Origin: Planctomycetota bacterium | GTDB taxonomy: Bacteria; Planctomycetota; UBA1135; UBA2386 | Length of the DNA stretch: 64,000 nucleotides | Direction of reading: 5' to 3' | Assembly: GCA_028281765.1 (NCBI GenBank) | Contig: JANQJF010000083.1 | Location: 62,001-126,000 of the forward strand | Shown here: piece by piece, positions 57,268-64,000 of the stretch | Layout: every line of letters starts with the position of its first letter | How positions within the stretch are numbered: the first letter of the stretch is position 1 | Made by a program: the position numbers and the translations under genes | Notes under the pieces: generated by a model | Told to the model about the DNA's origin: nothing | Databases searched by the model: none | What the model saw: only the letters and a program-made list of their open reading frames with translations

Positions 57268-58860
57268 CTACGGCCGCGTCAGCGTGAGACCCGGCGCGAT
57301 GCGCCACTTCCAGTTCTCCGATTCGTTCCGCGCAAACAGCGAGTAGGACTTCCCGCGCTTCATCGCCCGGAACTGTCCGCGCGAAATCCGCGCGTAGAAG
57401 TAGGTGGCGCCGCTGTTCGAATCGACCCACCAGCTGTGCAGGACCTGCGCGAGCACGTCCTCCTCACCCTTGCACCGCAGCATCATCTGCTTGTCGGCGC
57501 CCTCGAAGAACTCGTTGTACTGCGGCGCGCCGTCGCCCCCGCGCACCTCACGGACCTGCAGCAGCACGTTGCCGCGCGCTTTGTCCTGCGCACCGTGCCA
57601 GTCCGGCCCGATCATCTTCGGGCGGTCCTTATCAGCCTCGAACCAGAACGCCTTGGTGACCGTCAGGGCGTGATGCTCCCCGTCGTCGACCTGCGGGTTG
57701 TCGATCGAGCAGTGCGGACCGAACGCGTCCGAGATCGTCAGCGCGGTGTACGGGTTGCTGAAGCGGAACAGGTCGCTCGGCTTCTGCCGACCGAGCCCCC
57801 AACCGCCGCCGAGGTTCGCGGTTGCGAGGTCGTGGAAGGTGTGCACGCGCGTCATCAAACCCATGTAGCCGACGTCGAGGATGTTCTGGCCGAGGCGGTC
57901 GTAGTTGAGGCGACGCCACCGCCCGCCGACCCACACCTCGTTGTAGGTGTGCGCCGCGAACGAATCCTTCAGCCCCTTGACCCCCTTGACGATGTCGCGA
58001 CGCAACGCGTGATGCGTGAGTCGCTTCTCGAGCATCTCGAGATTGCGCGGATTCGACGCGTCGACGACGGGGATCGTGACGATGCTGCGCGTCGGGATGC
58101 CGACCGCACGGAGAATGCCGGTCAGGTAGTTCGCCGAAGTCGTGCAGGTCCCACGCGTGCCGTGCTCGAACATGCCCTTGACGTAGATCTCCCGATCGAA
58201 CATCTCGGCATCGCTGAGCTCACCGCGCTTGCTGTCGAACTTCTGCCGCAGCGACGCGGGCACCACCGGCCGGTCCTTCTCGAAGTCCACGGCCCAGACG
58301 CACGTGCCCCCGAGACTCCGCGCGTGATCGAGCGCCCACTTGGACACGCGCTCCACCACCTCCTTGTCGGTGAGCTTCGCGACGTCGATCCCCGCCTTCT
58401 TCAGTCGCGCGAGCAGTTCCTTCTGCATCGCCCGGTCGAAGTTCGTCGTGACCCCGGGCTTCAGGAACGCCGCGAGCTTGCGCGCATTCTTGCGCCACCT
58501 CTTGTCGCCGACGATCGTGGTCGCATTCGTGTTGAACGGATAGTGGATGACTTCCAGCTCGACGTAGTCATCGCACTGGAAGAGCACCCGCGCGTCCTGG
58601 TAGTCGTCGTTGATCGTCGCGAGGTCGTAGGCCGGCATGACCTGGATGACCGTGCGGATCGTGTAGGTGAACTCCCGTCGCTCGCGCCAGTCGCCGTCGG
58701 GGACGCCGTCGCCGTCGGAGTCGCGTTTGGCGGGGTCGGTGGAGTACTTGTGGATCTCCTGGTAGTCGGAGAGGCCGTCGCGGTCGGAGTCGCGGTCCTG
58801 GGGCTGGGCCAGGAGTGGGCTCGAAAGGAGGGCGATGGCGAGGAGGAGGAGTCGGATCAT
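57268..58860 (-). CDS. Secreted transglutaminase-like protein with calcium-binding repeats
   Basis: 530 residues. A signal peptide (about 1-18, ending PLLAQ) is followed by thrombospondin type-3-like calcium loops (DSDRDGLSDYQE and DSDGDGVPDG, residues about 23-55). A transglutaminase-like cysteine protease fold covers about 150-330, with the nucleophile in GTRGTCTTSANYLTGILRAV near residue 237, the histidine in HTYNEVWV near 301 and an acidic or amide residue in RLNYDR near 315. The C-terminal 200 residues are beta-rich without a recognised family. The catalytic set looks complete, so peptidase or crosslinking activity outside the cell is possible. TAAAAT lies about 60 bases upstream of the ATG, beside a large hairpin. 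Confidence 0.85.
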   Translation of the reverse strand: MIRLLLLAIALLSSPLLAQPQDRDSDRDGLSDYQEIHKYSTDPAKRDSDGDGVPDGDWRERREFTYTIRTVIQVMPAYDLATINDDYQDARVLFQCDDYVELEVIHYPFNTNATTIVGDKRWRKNARKLAAFLKPGVTTNFDRAMQKELLARLKKAGIDVAKLTDKEVVERVSKWALDHARSLGGTCVWAVDFEKDRPVVPASLRQKFDSKRGELSDAEMFDREIYVKGMFEHGTRGTCTTSANYLTGILRAVGIPTRSIVTIPVVDASNPRNLEMLEKRLTHHALRRDIVKGVKGLKDSFAAHTYNEVWVGGRWRRLNYDRLGQNILDVGYMGLMTRVHTFHDLATANLGGGWGLGRQKPSDLFRFSNPYTALTISDAFGPHCSIDNPQVDDGEHHALTVTKAFWFEADKDRPKMIGPDWHGAQDKARGNVLLQVREVRGGDGAPQYNEFFEGADKQMMLRCKGEEDVLAQVLHSWWVDSNSGATYFYARISRGQFRAMKRGKSYSLFARNESENWKWRIAPGLTLTRP

Positions 58861-58920
58861 GGTGCGGGGATCGGTCAGTTCAGGGGATAGGTTCCCGCGG
58901 GGTGGTGATCCGTCCCTGGA

Positions 58921-58926
58921 ATTTTA
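58921..58926 (-). promoter_or_regulatory. Candidate -10 element (TAAAAT) for transglutaminase-like gene
   Basis: Minus-strand TAAAAT is 5 of 6 to consensus, with a leader of about 53 bases. The hairpin at 58942-58975 covers the place where the -35 should be. Confidence 0.4.
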
Positions 58927-58941
58927 GGTCCGGCGGGTTGC

Positions 58942-58975
58942 CCGTTATCGGGCTCGGACCCGAGCCCGAAAACGG
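58942..58975. promoter_or_regulatory. Long hairpin in divergent sigma/transglutaminase promoter region
   Basis: CCGTT-A-TCGGGCTCG (58942-58956) pairs with CGAGCCCGA-A-AACGG (58961-58975) around GACC: 14 base pairs with one A-A mismatch. It lies between two divergent starts and overlaps the -35 position of the transglutaminase-like gene. An operator or a regulatory RNA structure is possible; as a terminator it would be misplaced. Confidence 0.5.
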
Positions 58976-59046
58976 CCACCCGCGTCCACTACGCTACCCA
59001 TCCAGAATTCCCACCCCACTGCAACTTCCCCCCACCCCATCCCGGT

Positions 59047-59562
59047 ATGCGCTTTCGATCACCCCCCGTGACGCAACCGACACCACGAATCGCGCCGGCG
59101 GATGCCTCGTTCGCAGCCGCCCTCGAGTCCGCGCTCCCGCGCGTGCGGCGATTCGTGGAACGGCTGTGCGCCACGGCGGCGGACGCCGATGACGTCATGC
59201 AGGAAACGATGACCAGAGCCTGGAAGTACCGCGCCTCGTGGGATCCCGATCGGGATGCCGCGCCGTGGCTCCTCCGGACGGCGTTCCGCGCGGCCACCGA
59301 TCACCGCGATCGAGCGCGTCGCACCCCAGCACCGCTGGATGGAAGCGAGTCGGAACGCGCCGAGCCCTGTGCACTCGAGCTGCGGGAAGAGATCGAATAC
59401 GCCCTGCGGCACCTGAGCGTCATCGAGCGCACGCTCCTGCTCGGCTTCCACCGCGAAGGGCTCTCGATCGAAGAGCTGGCGCACGCGCACGACCTGCCCC
59501 TCAACACGGTGAAGTCCCACCTGCATCGCGCGCGTCGCAAGCTCCCCGGAGGCCGGCGATGA
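59047..59562 (+). CDS. ECF-type RNA polymerase sigma factor
   Basis: 171 residues. Seen: sigma region 2 near 25-95 (VRRFVERLCATAADADDVMQ then TRAWKYRASWDPDRDAAPW), which melts the promoter, a short linker, and region 4 near 115-170 (LSVIERTLLLGFHREGLSIE then LPLNTVKSHLHRARRKL), which binds the -35. There is no region 1 or 3, as in ECF factors. The stop overlaps the ATG of the next gene (ATGA), which encodes a small membrane protein likely to be its anti-sigma factor. An in-frame GTG seven codons downstream is an alternative start. The upstream 186-base region holds the hairpin at 58942-58975, and the gene is probably autoregulated. Confidence 0.92.
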   Translation: MRFRSPPVTQPTPRIAPADASFAAALESALPRVRRFVERLCATAADADDVMQETMTRAWKYRASWDPDRDAAPWLLRTAFRAATDHRDRARRTPAPLDGSESERAEPCALELREEIEYALRHLSVIERTLLLGFHREGLSIEELAHAHDLPLNTVKSHLHRARRKLPGGRR

Positions 59563-59987
59563 ACGAGAGCCAGTTCCGCGCCCGGGTCGACGAGCTGTTC
59601 GACGCCCGCATGGATCCGCTCGACGACGCGGAGATCCGCGACTACCTGCTCGCGCACCCCGATCGCGCCGAGGACTTCGCGACGTGGCGATGCGCCGTGC
59701 AGACCCTCGTCGACGCGCCCGAGCCCGCCCGCGCGCTCCCCGTGCGAGGACTCGCCGCGGTCGCGGCGGTCCTCGTGATCGGACTGGTCGGCTGGCGCCT
59801 GCTCGACCGACCGGTCTCCGCCGCCGCGCCTCGCCCTACCGTCCTGCACGACGCTCGCGTGATCGACAGCACCTTCGATCTTCGCGTCGACCGTGCGCGA
59901 CGCGGCCGCGCGCACACGCACAGCACCGAATTCCGAGACTCCGATACCCGACTCCAAATCGCCAAGACCTGGAGCACCATTCGATGA
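59559..59987 (+). CDS. Putative anti-sigma factor, single-pass membrane protein
   Basis: 142 residues. The N-terminal cytoplasmic part of about 60 residues (FRARVDELFDARMDPLDDAE, then IRDYLLAHPDRAEDFATWR) resembles the short anti-sigma domains that hold ECF factors. A membrane segment near residues 64-82 (LAAVAAVLVIGLVGWRLL) is followed by a 55-residue outer tail. No zinc anti-sigma motif (HxxxCxxC) is present. The gene overlaps the sigma factor gene by ATGA and its own stop overlaps the next start by ATGA, so all three are coupled. Identity as an anti-sigma factor is inferred from position and topology. Confidence 0.75.
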   Translation: MNESQFRARVDELFDARMDPLDDAEIRDYLLAHPDRAEDFATWRCAVQTLVDAPEPARALPVRGLAAVAAVLVIGLVGWRLLDRPVSAAAPRPTVLHDARVIDSTFDLRVDRARRGRAHTHSTEFRDSDTRLQIAKTWSTIR

Positions 59988-61000
59988 ACACACGGCCGAT
60001 GAGAGCACGACCGATCCTGCACGGCATCGCCACGATCGCGCTTGCCGCCGCCTCGACCTCGATCGCGGCGGCCCAAGACACGACACGACTCGAGCTGTTC
60101 GACGTCCGCGATCTGCTCGACGACCTGAACGCGGGCATCACCCGCGCGAAGCCCGACGACGAAGCCCCCCCGGAGTCCGAACGGATCGCCCGCTTCTTGC
60201 GCACGTTTGCCGAGCCGAAGCTCCGCGATGACGAAGACATCCGCGGCTTGCGCAGCGGCACACTCGTCGCGCGCGGAACCGAAGAACGACTCGCGTGGAT
60301 CCGTCAGCTCTTGCGCGACGTGCGCGCCAAGCCCGGCGCGCAGATCGACATTCAGACGTCCTTCGTGGAACTCACGGACGACGCATGGCAACGCCACATC
60401 AAGCCGATCCTCGACAAGCAGGACCCGACGAGCGTGTTCACGATCGTGCTCAGCGACGACGAGGCAACCCGCGATTGGCGCGTACGGATGCAGAAGGAAG
60501 AAGGCGCCATGATCCTGACCGCGCCGCGACTGCTCACGTATCCGCTGCAGCGCGCGACGCTCTCGGCAGGCGAAACGATCACGTACATCAAGGACTACGC
60601 GACGAAGGAGGACGAACGAAAATCCGGCGAGTTCTTCCTCGACGGCCAGAAAGCCGACGCGGACGGCCGCATCACCGGAACGCTGTTCGACGGCGTGGAA
60701 CTCGAGACGACGGCCGCGACGCTGCGCGGCGATCGCATCGCGCTGCAGTACAGGTTCTCACTCACCGACGTGAAGCGACCGATTCCGGAGTTCACGACGA
60801 CGACGTCTGCCGGCAACGAGGTCACGATCCAGCTGCCCGAGTCGACGAAGATGTCCCTCGAGAAGCGCGTCGTGATTCCGAACGGGGCGCTCGCGCTGAC
60901 TAGCGCGCCGTTGACCAAGGGCGGCTACCGCGTGCTCCTGATGCAGGCCACGCGTCTCGACGAGCCAGCCGCGGAACCGGCCGCGCCGAAGGGCAAGTAG
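59984..61000 (+). CDS. Exported secretin-domain-like protein
   Basis: 338 residues. A signal peptide (about 1-31, ending SIAAAQ) is followed by an alpha-beta region and a segment like the secretin core: AQIDIQTSFVELTDDAW, ILTAPRLLTYPLQRATLSAG and ITGTLFDGVELETTATLR-type strands, as in the GspD/PilQ family, but the protein is much shorter than a full secretin and lacks clear N-domains. It may be a small periplasmic gate or a protein that pairs with a secretion system. The ATG at 59984 overlaps the stop of the anti-sigma gene, so expression follows the ECF sigma factor. The true partner is unknown. Confidence 0.75.
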   Translation: MNTRPMRARPILHGIATIALAAASTSIAAAQDTTRLELFDVRDLLDDLNAGITRAKPDDEAPPESERIARFLRTFAEPKLRDDEDIRGLRSGTLVARGTEERLAWIRQLLRDVRAKPGAQIDIQTSFVELTDDAWQRHIKPILDKQDPTSVFTIVLSDDEATRDWRVRMQKEEGAMILTAPRLLTYPLQRATLSAGETITYIKDYATKEDERKSGEFFLDGQKADADGRITGTLFDGVELETTAATLRGDRIALQYRFSLTDVKRPIPEFTTTTSAGNEVTIQLPESTKMSLEKRVVIPNGALALTSAPLTKGGYRVLLMQATRLDEPAAEPAAPKGK

Positions 61001-61004
61001 CGCG

Positions 61005-62507
61005 CTACTTCGCGAGTTCGAGGATCTCCCCGACGAGTTCCTCCGCGAAGATCTCGTGGCCAGCCGACGTCATGTGGACGAGGTCCCACCAGAGGAACCC
61101 GTCGTCCCGCCGCGCATCCATCTTCGCCTGCATGTCGACGTAGGCGATGCCGAACTGATCCCCGAGCTTCCGCATGACGAGGTGGTTCGGCGCGAGGTTC
61201 TCGCGAAACTCGTTGAACGTCGAGCGCTCGCGTGAGTTCGGCTCGAGCAAGAACACGGTCCGGATTCCGTGCTTGCGGTTGAGCTCGGTGATCCGCGCGA
61301 GGTTCATGCCGAACTGACCGACGTCGAGGTCGTTGTGGCCAAGGTCGATGATCGTCATGTTCGGCCGCGTCTCGACCCATTCGTCGCGGTAGCGCGGCCA
61401 CAGTGTCGTCGAGGTCGCGCCGCTGATCCCGGTGTTCACGCACTCGTACCAACGCGCGCCTCCGGATCGCTCGTTGAGCTTCGCCTCGAGCCTGGCCACC
61501 CAAGTGTCGGACTTCAACGCCGCTCCGGACCCCCAGGTCTGGGAGCTGCCGACGACGACGATCCGGTACCGCTCGACGTCGCCGTCCTGCGGCGGCGGCG
61601 GCACTGGATCCGGCTCGAACGTGATCGTATTGGGGTAGTCCGGCGTCGACAGGACGTCGGCCGGGTACCGCGTCGCGAACCACATTCGATCGACGAAGTA
61701 GTACGACCCTGTCGCGAGCACCGCGAGGGCGGCGAACGCCAGGTGATACACGAGGCGCGACCGCCGCAGACGACGCCGTCCTAGCCACAGCCCGACCGCG
61801 ATCAGAGCGTGCACACCGAGAAGCCCGGCCGCAGAGCTCGCCGCGACCATTCGACGGCCGCGGTGATTCGTGAAGTGTTCCAGCCGTGTGCTGCCGTCCT
61901 CTCGCTCGATCCGGACGTTGTCCAACCGTGCGTTCGCGCCACCCGCCTTGAAGCCGAATCGCTGCTTCGCGACGCGGTCGAGGGAGCGCTCGACGAACGG
62001 CTCCCCATCGACAAAGACACGAAATGCAAAATCCTCGAACTCGATACGCGCAGTGTGCCAGCCGGCCGGGTTCGGCGGTGCCCCGTCGAGTGTCGTCAGA
62101 GCCGTGAACGTTCTCTTGCGATCGACCCGGCCAACCGCGGCAGGTCGAGTCTCCAACCGACTGAACCGGACGAAGTCGAAGCTGTGGCCCTTTCCGTTGA
62201 AAAGGACAGCCATCCAGGCGTCCTCCTCGAGCTCGAAGTCGAACTCCAGCGCCGCGAGCGCAACCGGCTCGTCCCAAAGGATCTCGTGGAATCCGAACCA
62301 GGTGCCGAAGTCGACCCGGTCCCCGGCCAGGGCCACGCGCGATACCCGAAACATCACGCCACCGATCGCCCCCACTTCGAGGAACGACTTGGACGTGATC
62401 CAGCGCTCGTACTTGTGGAACGTGTTCGCGTGCCCCTGCACGAACGACGTCACTGCCGCGATTGTCACCAGGCTCAATCCGACCAATGTCAGCAGCGCGC
62501 GCCACAT
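61005..62507 (-). CDS. Membrane-bound SGNH/GDSL-type hydrolase
   Basis: 500 residues. An N-terminal membrane segment (RALLTLVGLSLVTIAAVTSF), two more near 210-235 and 245-268, and a jellyroll-like region about 25-200 (ARIEFEDFAFRVFVDGEPFV) precede an SGNH domain from about residue 312: VVVGSSQTWGSG with the nucleophile serine in GSS, ISGATSTTLW, GHND near residue 389 and WWDLVHMTSAGH near 474 with the Asp-His pair. Such enzymes remove acyl or acetyl groups from polysaccharides or lipids. ATG at 62507 is chosen because it opens the first membrane segment. It converges on the secretin-like gene, four bases apart. Confidence 0.85.
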   Translation of the reverse strand: MWRALLTLVGLSLVTIAAVTSFVQGHANTFHKYERWITSKSFLEVGAIGGVMFRVSRVALAGDRVDFGTWFGFHEILWDEPVALAALEFDFELEEDAWMAVLFNGKGHSFDFVRFSRLETRPAAVGRVDRKRTFTALTTLDGAPPNPAGWHTARIEFEDFAFRVFVDGEPFVERSLDRVAKQRFGFKAGGANARLDNVRIEREDGSTRLEHFTNHRGRRMVAASSAAGLLGVHALIAVGLWLGRRRLRRSRLVYHLAFAALAVLATGSYYFVDRMWFATRYPADVLSTPDYPNTITFEPDPVPPPPQDGDVERYRIVVVGSSQTWGSGAALKSDTWVARLEAKLNERSGGARWYECVNTGISGATSTTLWPRYRDEWVETRPNMTIIDLGHNDLDVGQFGMNLARITELNRKHGIRTVFLLEPNSRERSTFNEFRENLAPNHLVMRKLGDQFGIAYVDMQAKMDARRDDGFLWWDLVHMTSAGHEIFAEELVGEILELAK

Positions 62508-62557
62508 CGGCCAGGCAGTCTGGCGGATCGCCCCAGCACGGTCAATCGCACCGACCT

Positions 62558-62601
62558 GGAGGCGGGAATCTCCTCCGACCAACCGCTATCCTCCCGCCTC
62601 C
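62558..62601. promoter_or_regulatory. 10-bp inverted repeat in divergent SGNH/lysS region
   Basis: GGAGGCGGGA (62558-62567) and TCCCGCCTCC (62592-62601) are perfect reverse complements 24 bases apart. The right arm overlaps the candidate lysS -10, so it may be an operator. Confidence 0.4.
62587..62592 (+). promoter_or_regulatory. Candidate -10 element (TATCCT) for lysS
   Basis: TATCCT (4 of 6) followed by CCCGCC, giving a leader of about 26 bases that contains a GAGAGG Shine-Dalgarno. No clear -35. Confidence 0.4.
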
Positions 62602-62624
62602 CGCAGACCCCGAGAGGAACCGAC

Positions 62625-64000
62625 TTGACCGACCGTATCGTGCCAGAGCGCTCGGCGAAGCTCGACCGACTTCGCGAAGCCGGCATGGACCCGTATCCGC
62701 CGCGCGTGCCGGCGCCCGCATCGATCGCTTCGTGCCTCGAAAACTTCGAGGCGCGCGAGGGCGAGACCGTGTGCGTCGCCGGCCGCATGACCCAGGTCCG
62801 CGACTTCGGCAAGCTGCGCTTCTCCCACCTCCAGGACCGCAGCGCGTCGATCCAGGTCGGCTTCCAGCGCGACAAGCTCGCCGAGTTCTGGCCGAACCGC
62901 AAGACGATCGAATCGAACGACCTCGTCGTGATCCGTGGCGAGCTCGGCGTCACCCAAAAGGGCGAACGCACGATCTGGGCAACCGAAGTCACCCTCGCCT
63001 CGAAGGCGCTGCGTCACGCCCCCGAGAAGTGGCACGGGCTGCAGGACCAGGAGGCGCGCTACCGCATGCGGTACGTCGACCTCTACGCGAACCTCGACGC
63101 GCGCGACAAGTTCGTGCTCCGCTCGACCGTGATCCGCGAGATCCGCCGCTACTTCGAGAGCCACGAGTACATGGAGGTCGAGACCCCGATCCTCCATCCG
63201 ATCTTCGGCGGCGCAACCGCGCGCCCGTTCGAGACGCACCACAACGCGCTCGACATGAAGCTCTACCTGCGCATCGCGCCGGAGCTCTACCTCAAGCGCC
63301 TGCTCGTCGGCGGCCTCGAACGCGTCTACGAGATCGGTCGCGTGTTCCGCAACGAAGGCATCAGCACGCGGCACAACCCCGAGTTCACGATGCTCGAGAG
63401 CTACGAGGCCTATGCCGACTACCGCACGATCATGGAGCGGGTCGAGGGGCTGTTCGCACACCTCTGCGAGACATGCCTCGGCGGCAACACCGAGGTCGAG
63501 TTCCGCGAGCAGAAGTTCGACCTGAAGCCGCCGTTCGAGAAGGCGCGCTACACCGAGCTGTTCGCGAAGTACAACGACGGCCTCGACTTCTTCGATGAAG
63601 AAGGCGTGCTCGCCCGCGCCAAGGCGCTGAACATCGCCACCAAGGACCTCCCCTGGGAGAAGGTCGCCAACGACATCTTCGAGGCAACGGTCGAGGACGA
63701 GCTCGACGGACCGGTCTTCGTCTACGACTACCCGGTTGCGGTGTCGCCGCTCGCGAAGAAGCACCCGGACGACCCGCGCATCACCGAGCGGTTCGAGCTG
63801 TTCGTCTGCGGCATGGAGCTCGCGAACGCGTTCTCCGAGCTCAACGACCCGATCGATCAGGAGCAGCGCTTCGAGTCGCAGCTCGCACACAAGGACGACG
63901 AGACGTCCTCGGAGATGGACGTCGACTACGTGACGGCGCTCGAGTTCGGCATGCCGCCCGCGGGCGGGCTCGGCATCGGCATCGATCGCCTTCTGATGCT
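62625..64000 (+). CDS. lysS: Class II lysyl-tRNA synthetase, C-terminal end cut by window
   Basis: Charges tRNA-Lys. 458 residues are visible from a TTG at 62625, which has GAGAGG about eight bases upstream. Seen: the N-terminal OB-fold (VCVAGRMTQVRDFGKLRFSH), motif 1 (EVETPILHPIFGGATARPF), motif 2 with RVFRNEGISTRHNPEFTML and ESYEAYADY, and the start of motif 3 (GGLGIGIDRLLML) at the window edge, so only about 20-30 residues are missing. The TTG is used because residues upstream are not protein-like and the next in-frame GTG would remove part of the N-terminal helix. The gene diverges from the SGNH hydrolase gene; the intergenic region has a 10-bp inverted repeat and a TATCCT hexamer. Confidence 0.96.
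   Translation, partial: MTDRIVPERSAKLDRLREAGMDPYPPRVPAPASIASCLENFEAREGETVCVAGRMTQVRDFGKLRFSHLQDRSASIQVGFQRDKLAEFWPNRKTIESNDLVVIRGELGVTQKGERTIWATEVTLASKALRHAPEKWHGLQDQEARYRMRYVDLYANLDARDKFVLRSTVIREIRRYFESHEYMEVETPILHPIFGGATARPFETHHNALDMKLYLRIAPELYLKRLLVGGLERVYEIGRVFRNEGISTRHNPEFTMLESYEAYADYRTIMERVEGLFAHLCETCLGGNTEVEFREQKFDLKPPFEKARYTELFAKYNDGLDFFDEEGVLARAKALNIATKDLPWEKVANDIFEATVEDELDGPVFVYDYPVAVSPLAKKHPDDPRITERFELFVCGMELANAFSELNDPIDQEQRFESQLAHKDDETSSEMDVDYVTALEFGMPPAGGLGIGIDRLLM

Overview
The window is GC-rich (about two thirds G+C by eye), densely packed bacterial chromosome with no gene-free stretch longer than about 230 bases. I support 47 protein-coding genes; the first (phosphohexomutase) and last (lysyl-tRNA synthetase) are cut by the window edges. 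I see no rRNA, tRNA, CRISPR array, intact insertion sequence or prophage. The gene mix suggests a member of the Planctomycetota: Hanks-type kinases with large extracytoplasmic parts, formylglycine-generating-enzyme (FGE/SUMF1) folds, HEAT-repeat plus von Willebrand A proteins, a VCBS/FG-GAP repeat protein, a CotH/VTC/DUF4956 cluster and an ECF sigma operon. That assignment is inference, not proof.

Layout. 1-3112: phosphohexomutase and L-threonine aldolase diverge from an MFS transporter across a perfect 27-bp mirror-image promoter. 3119-28260: a long minus-strand block that mixes information processing (SelB, a C4 zinc-ribbon coiled-coil protein, RpoD, DnaG, RsmA) with envelope and signalling genes (FGE-fold and OmpA lipoproteins, an HTH membrane protein, a histidine kinase, a GspF/PilC protein, and a coupled kinase-FGE / lipoprotein / PP2C phosphatase set), then an FtsQ-like protein. 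28473-34198: a Ski2-like helicase, a two-domain glycosyltransferase and a second HEAT-VWA protein. 34428-39710: four genes linked by stop/start overlaps (DUF4956, helical-repeat protein, CotH-like protein, VTC-domain protein). 39908-46387: a FemAB-like acyltransferase, an alpha/alpha-toroid protein, a disulfide oxidoreductase and a VCBS-repeat secreted protein. 46418-50318: isoprenoid genes ispA and dxs followed by nadK, with a foldback element of about 174 bp between dxs and nadK. 50471-56058: a second unusual kinase and a huge lipoprotein. 56142-64000: trmB, queD, a secreted transglutaminase-like protein, an ECF sigma / anti-sigma / secretin-like operon, an SGNH hydrolase and lysS.

How the parts work together. 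Stop/start overlaps (ATGA, GTGA, TTGA or TGATG) join ltaE-phosphohexomutase, OmpA-FGE-RsmA, kinase-lipoprotein-PP2C, DUF4956-repeat-CotH-VTC, sigma-antisigma-secretin and the 1217-aa/175-aa pair, so these are very probably translationally coupled units. Several promoters look alike: a TANNNT hexamer followed by a C-rich stretch close to the start codon, which implies very short leaders. The best candidates for less described biology are the mirror promoter, the dxs-nadK foldback element, the kinase-FGE/lipoprotein/PP2C unit and the DUF4956/CotH/VTC unit.
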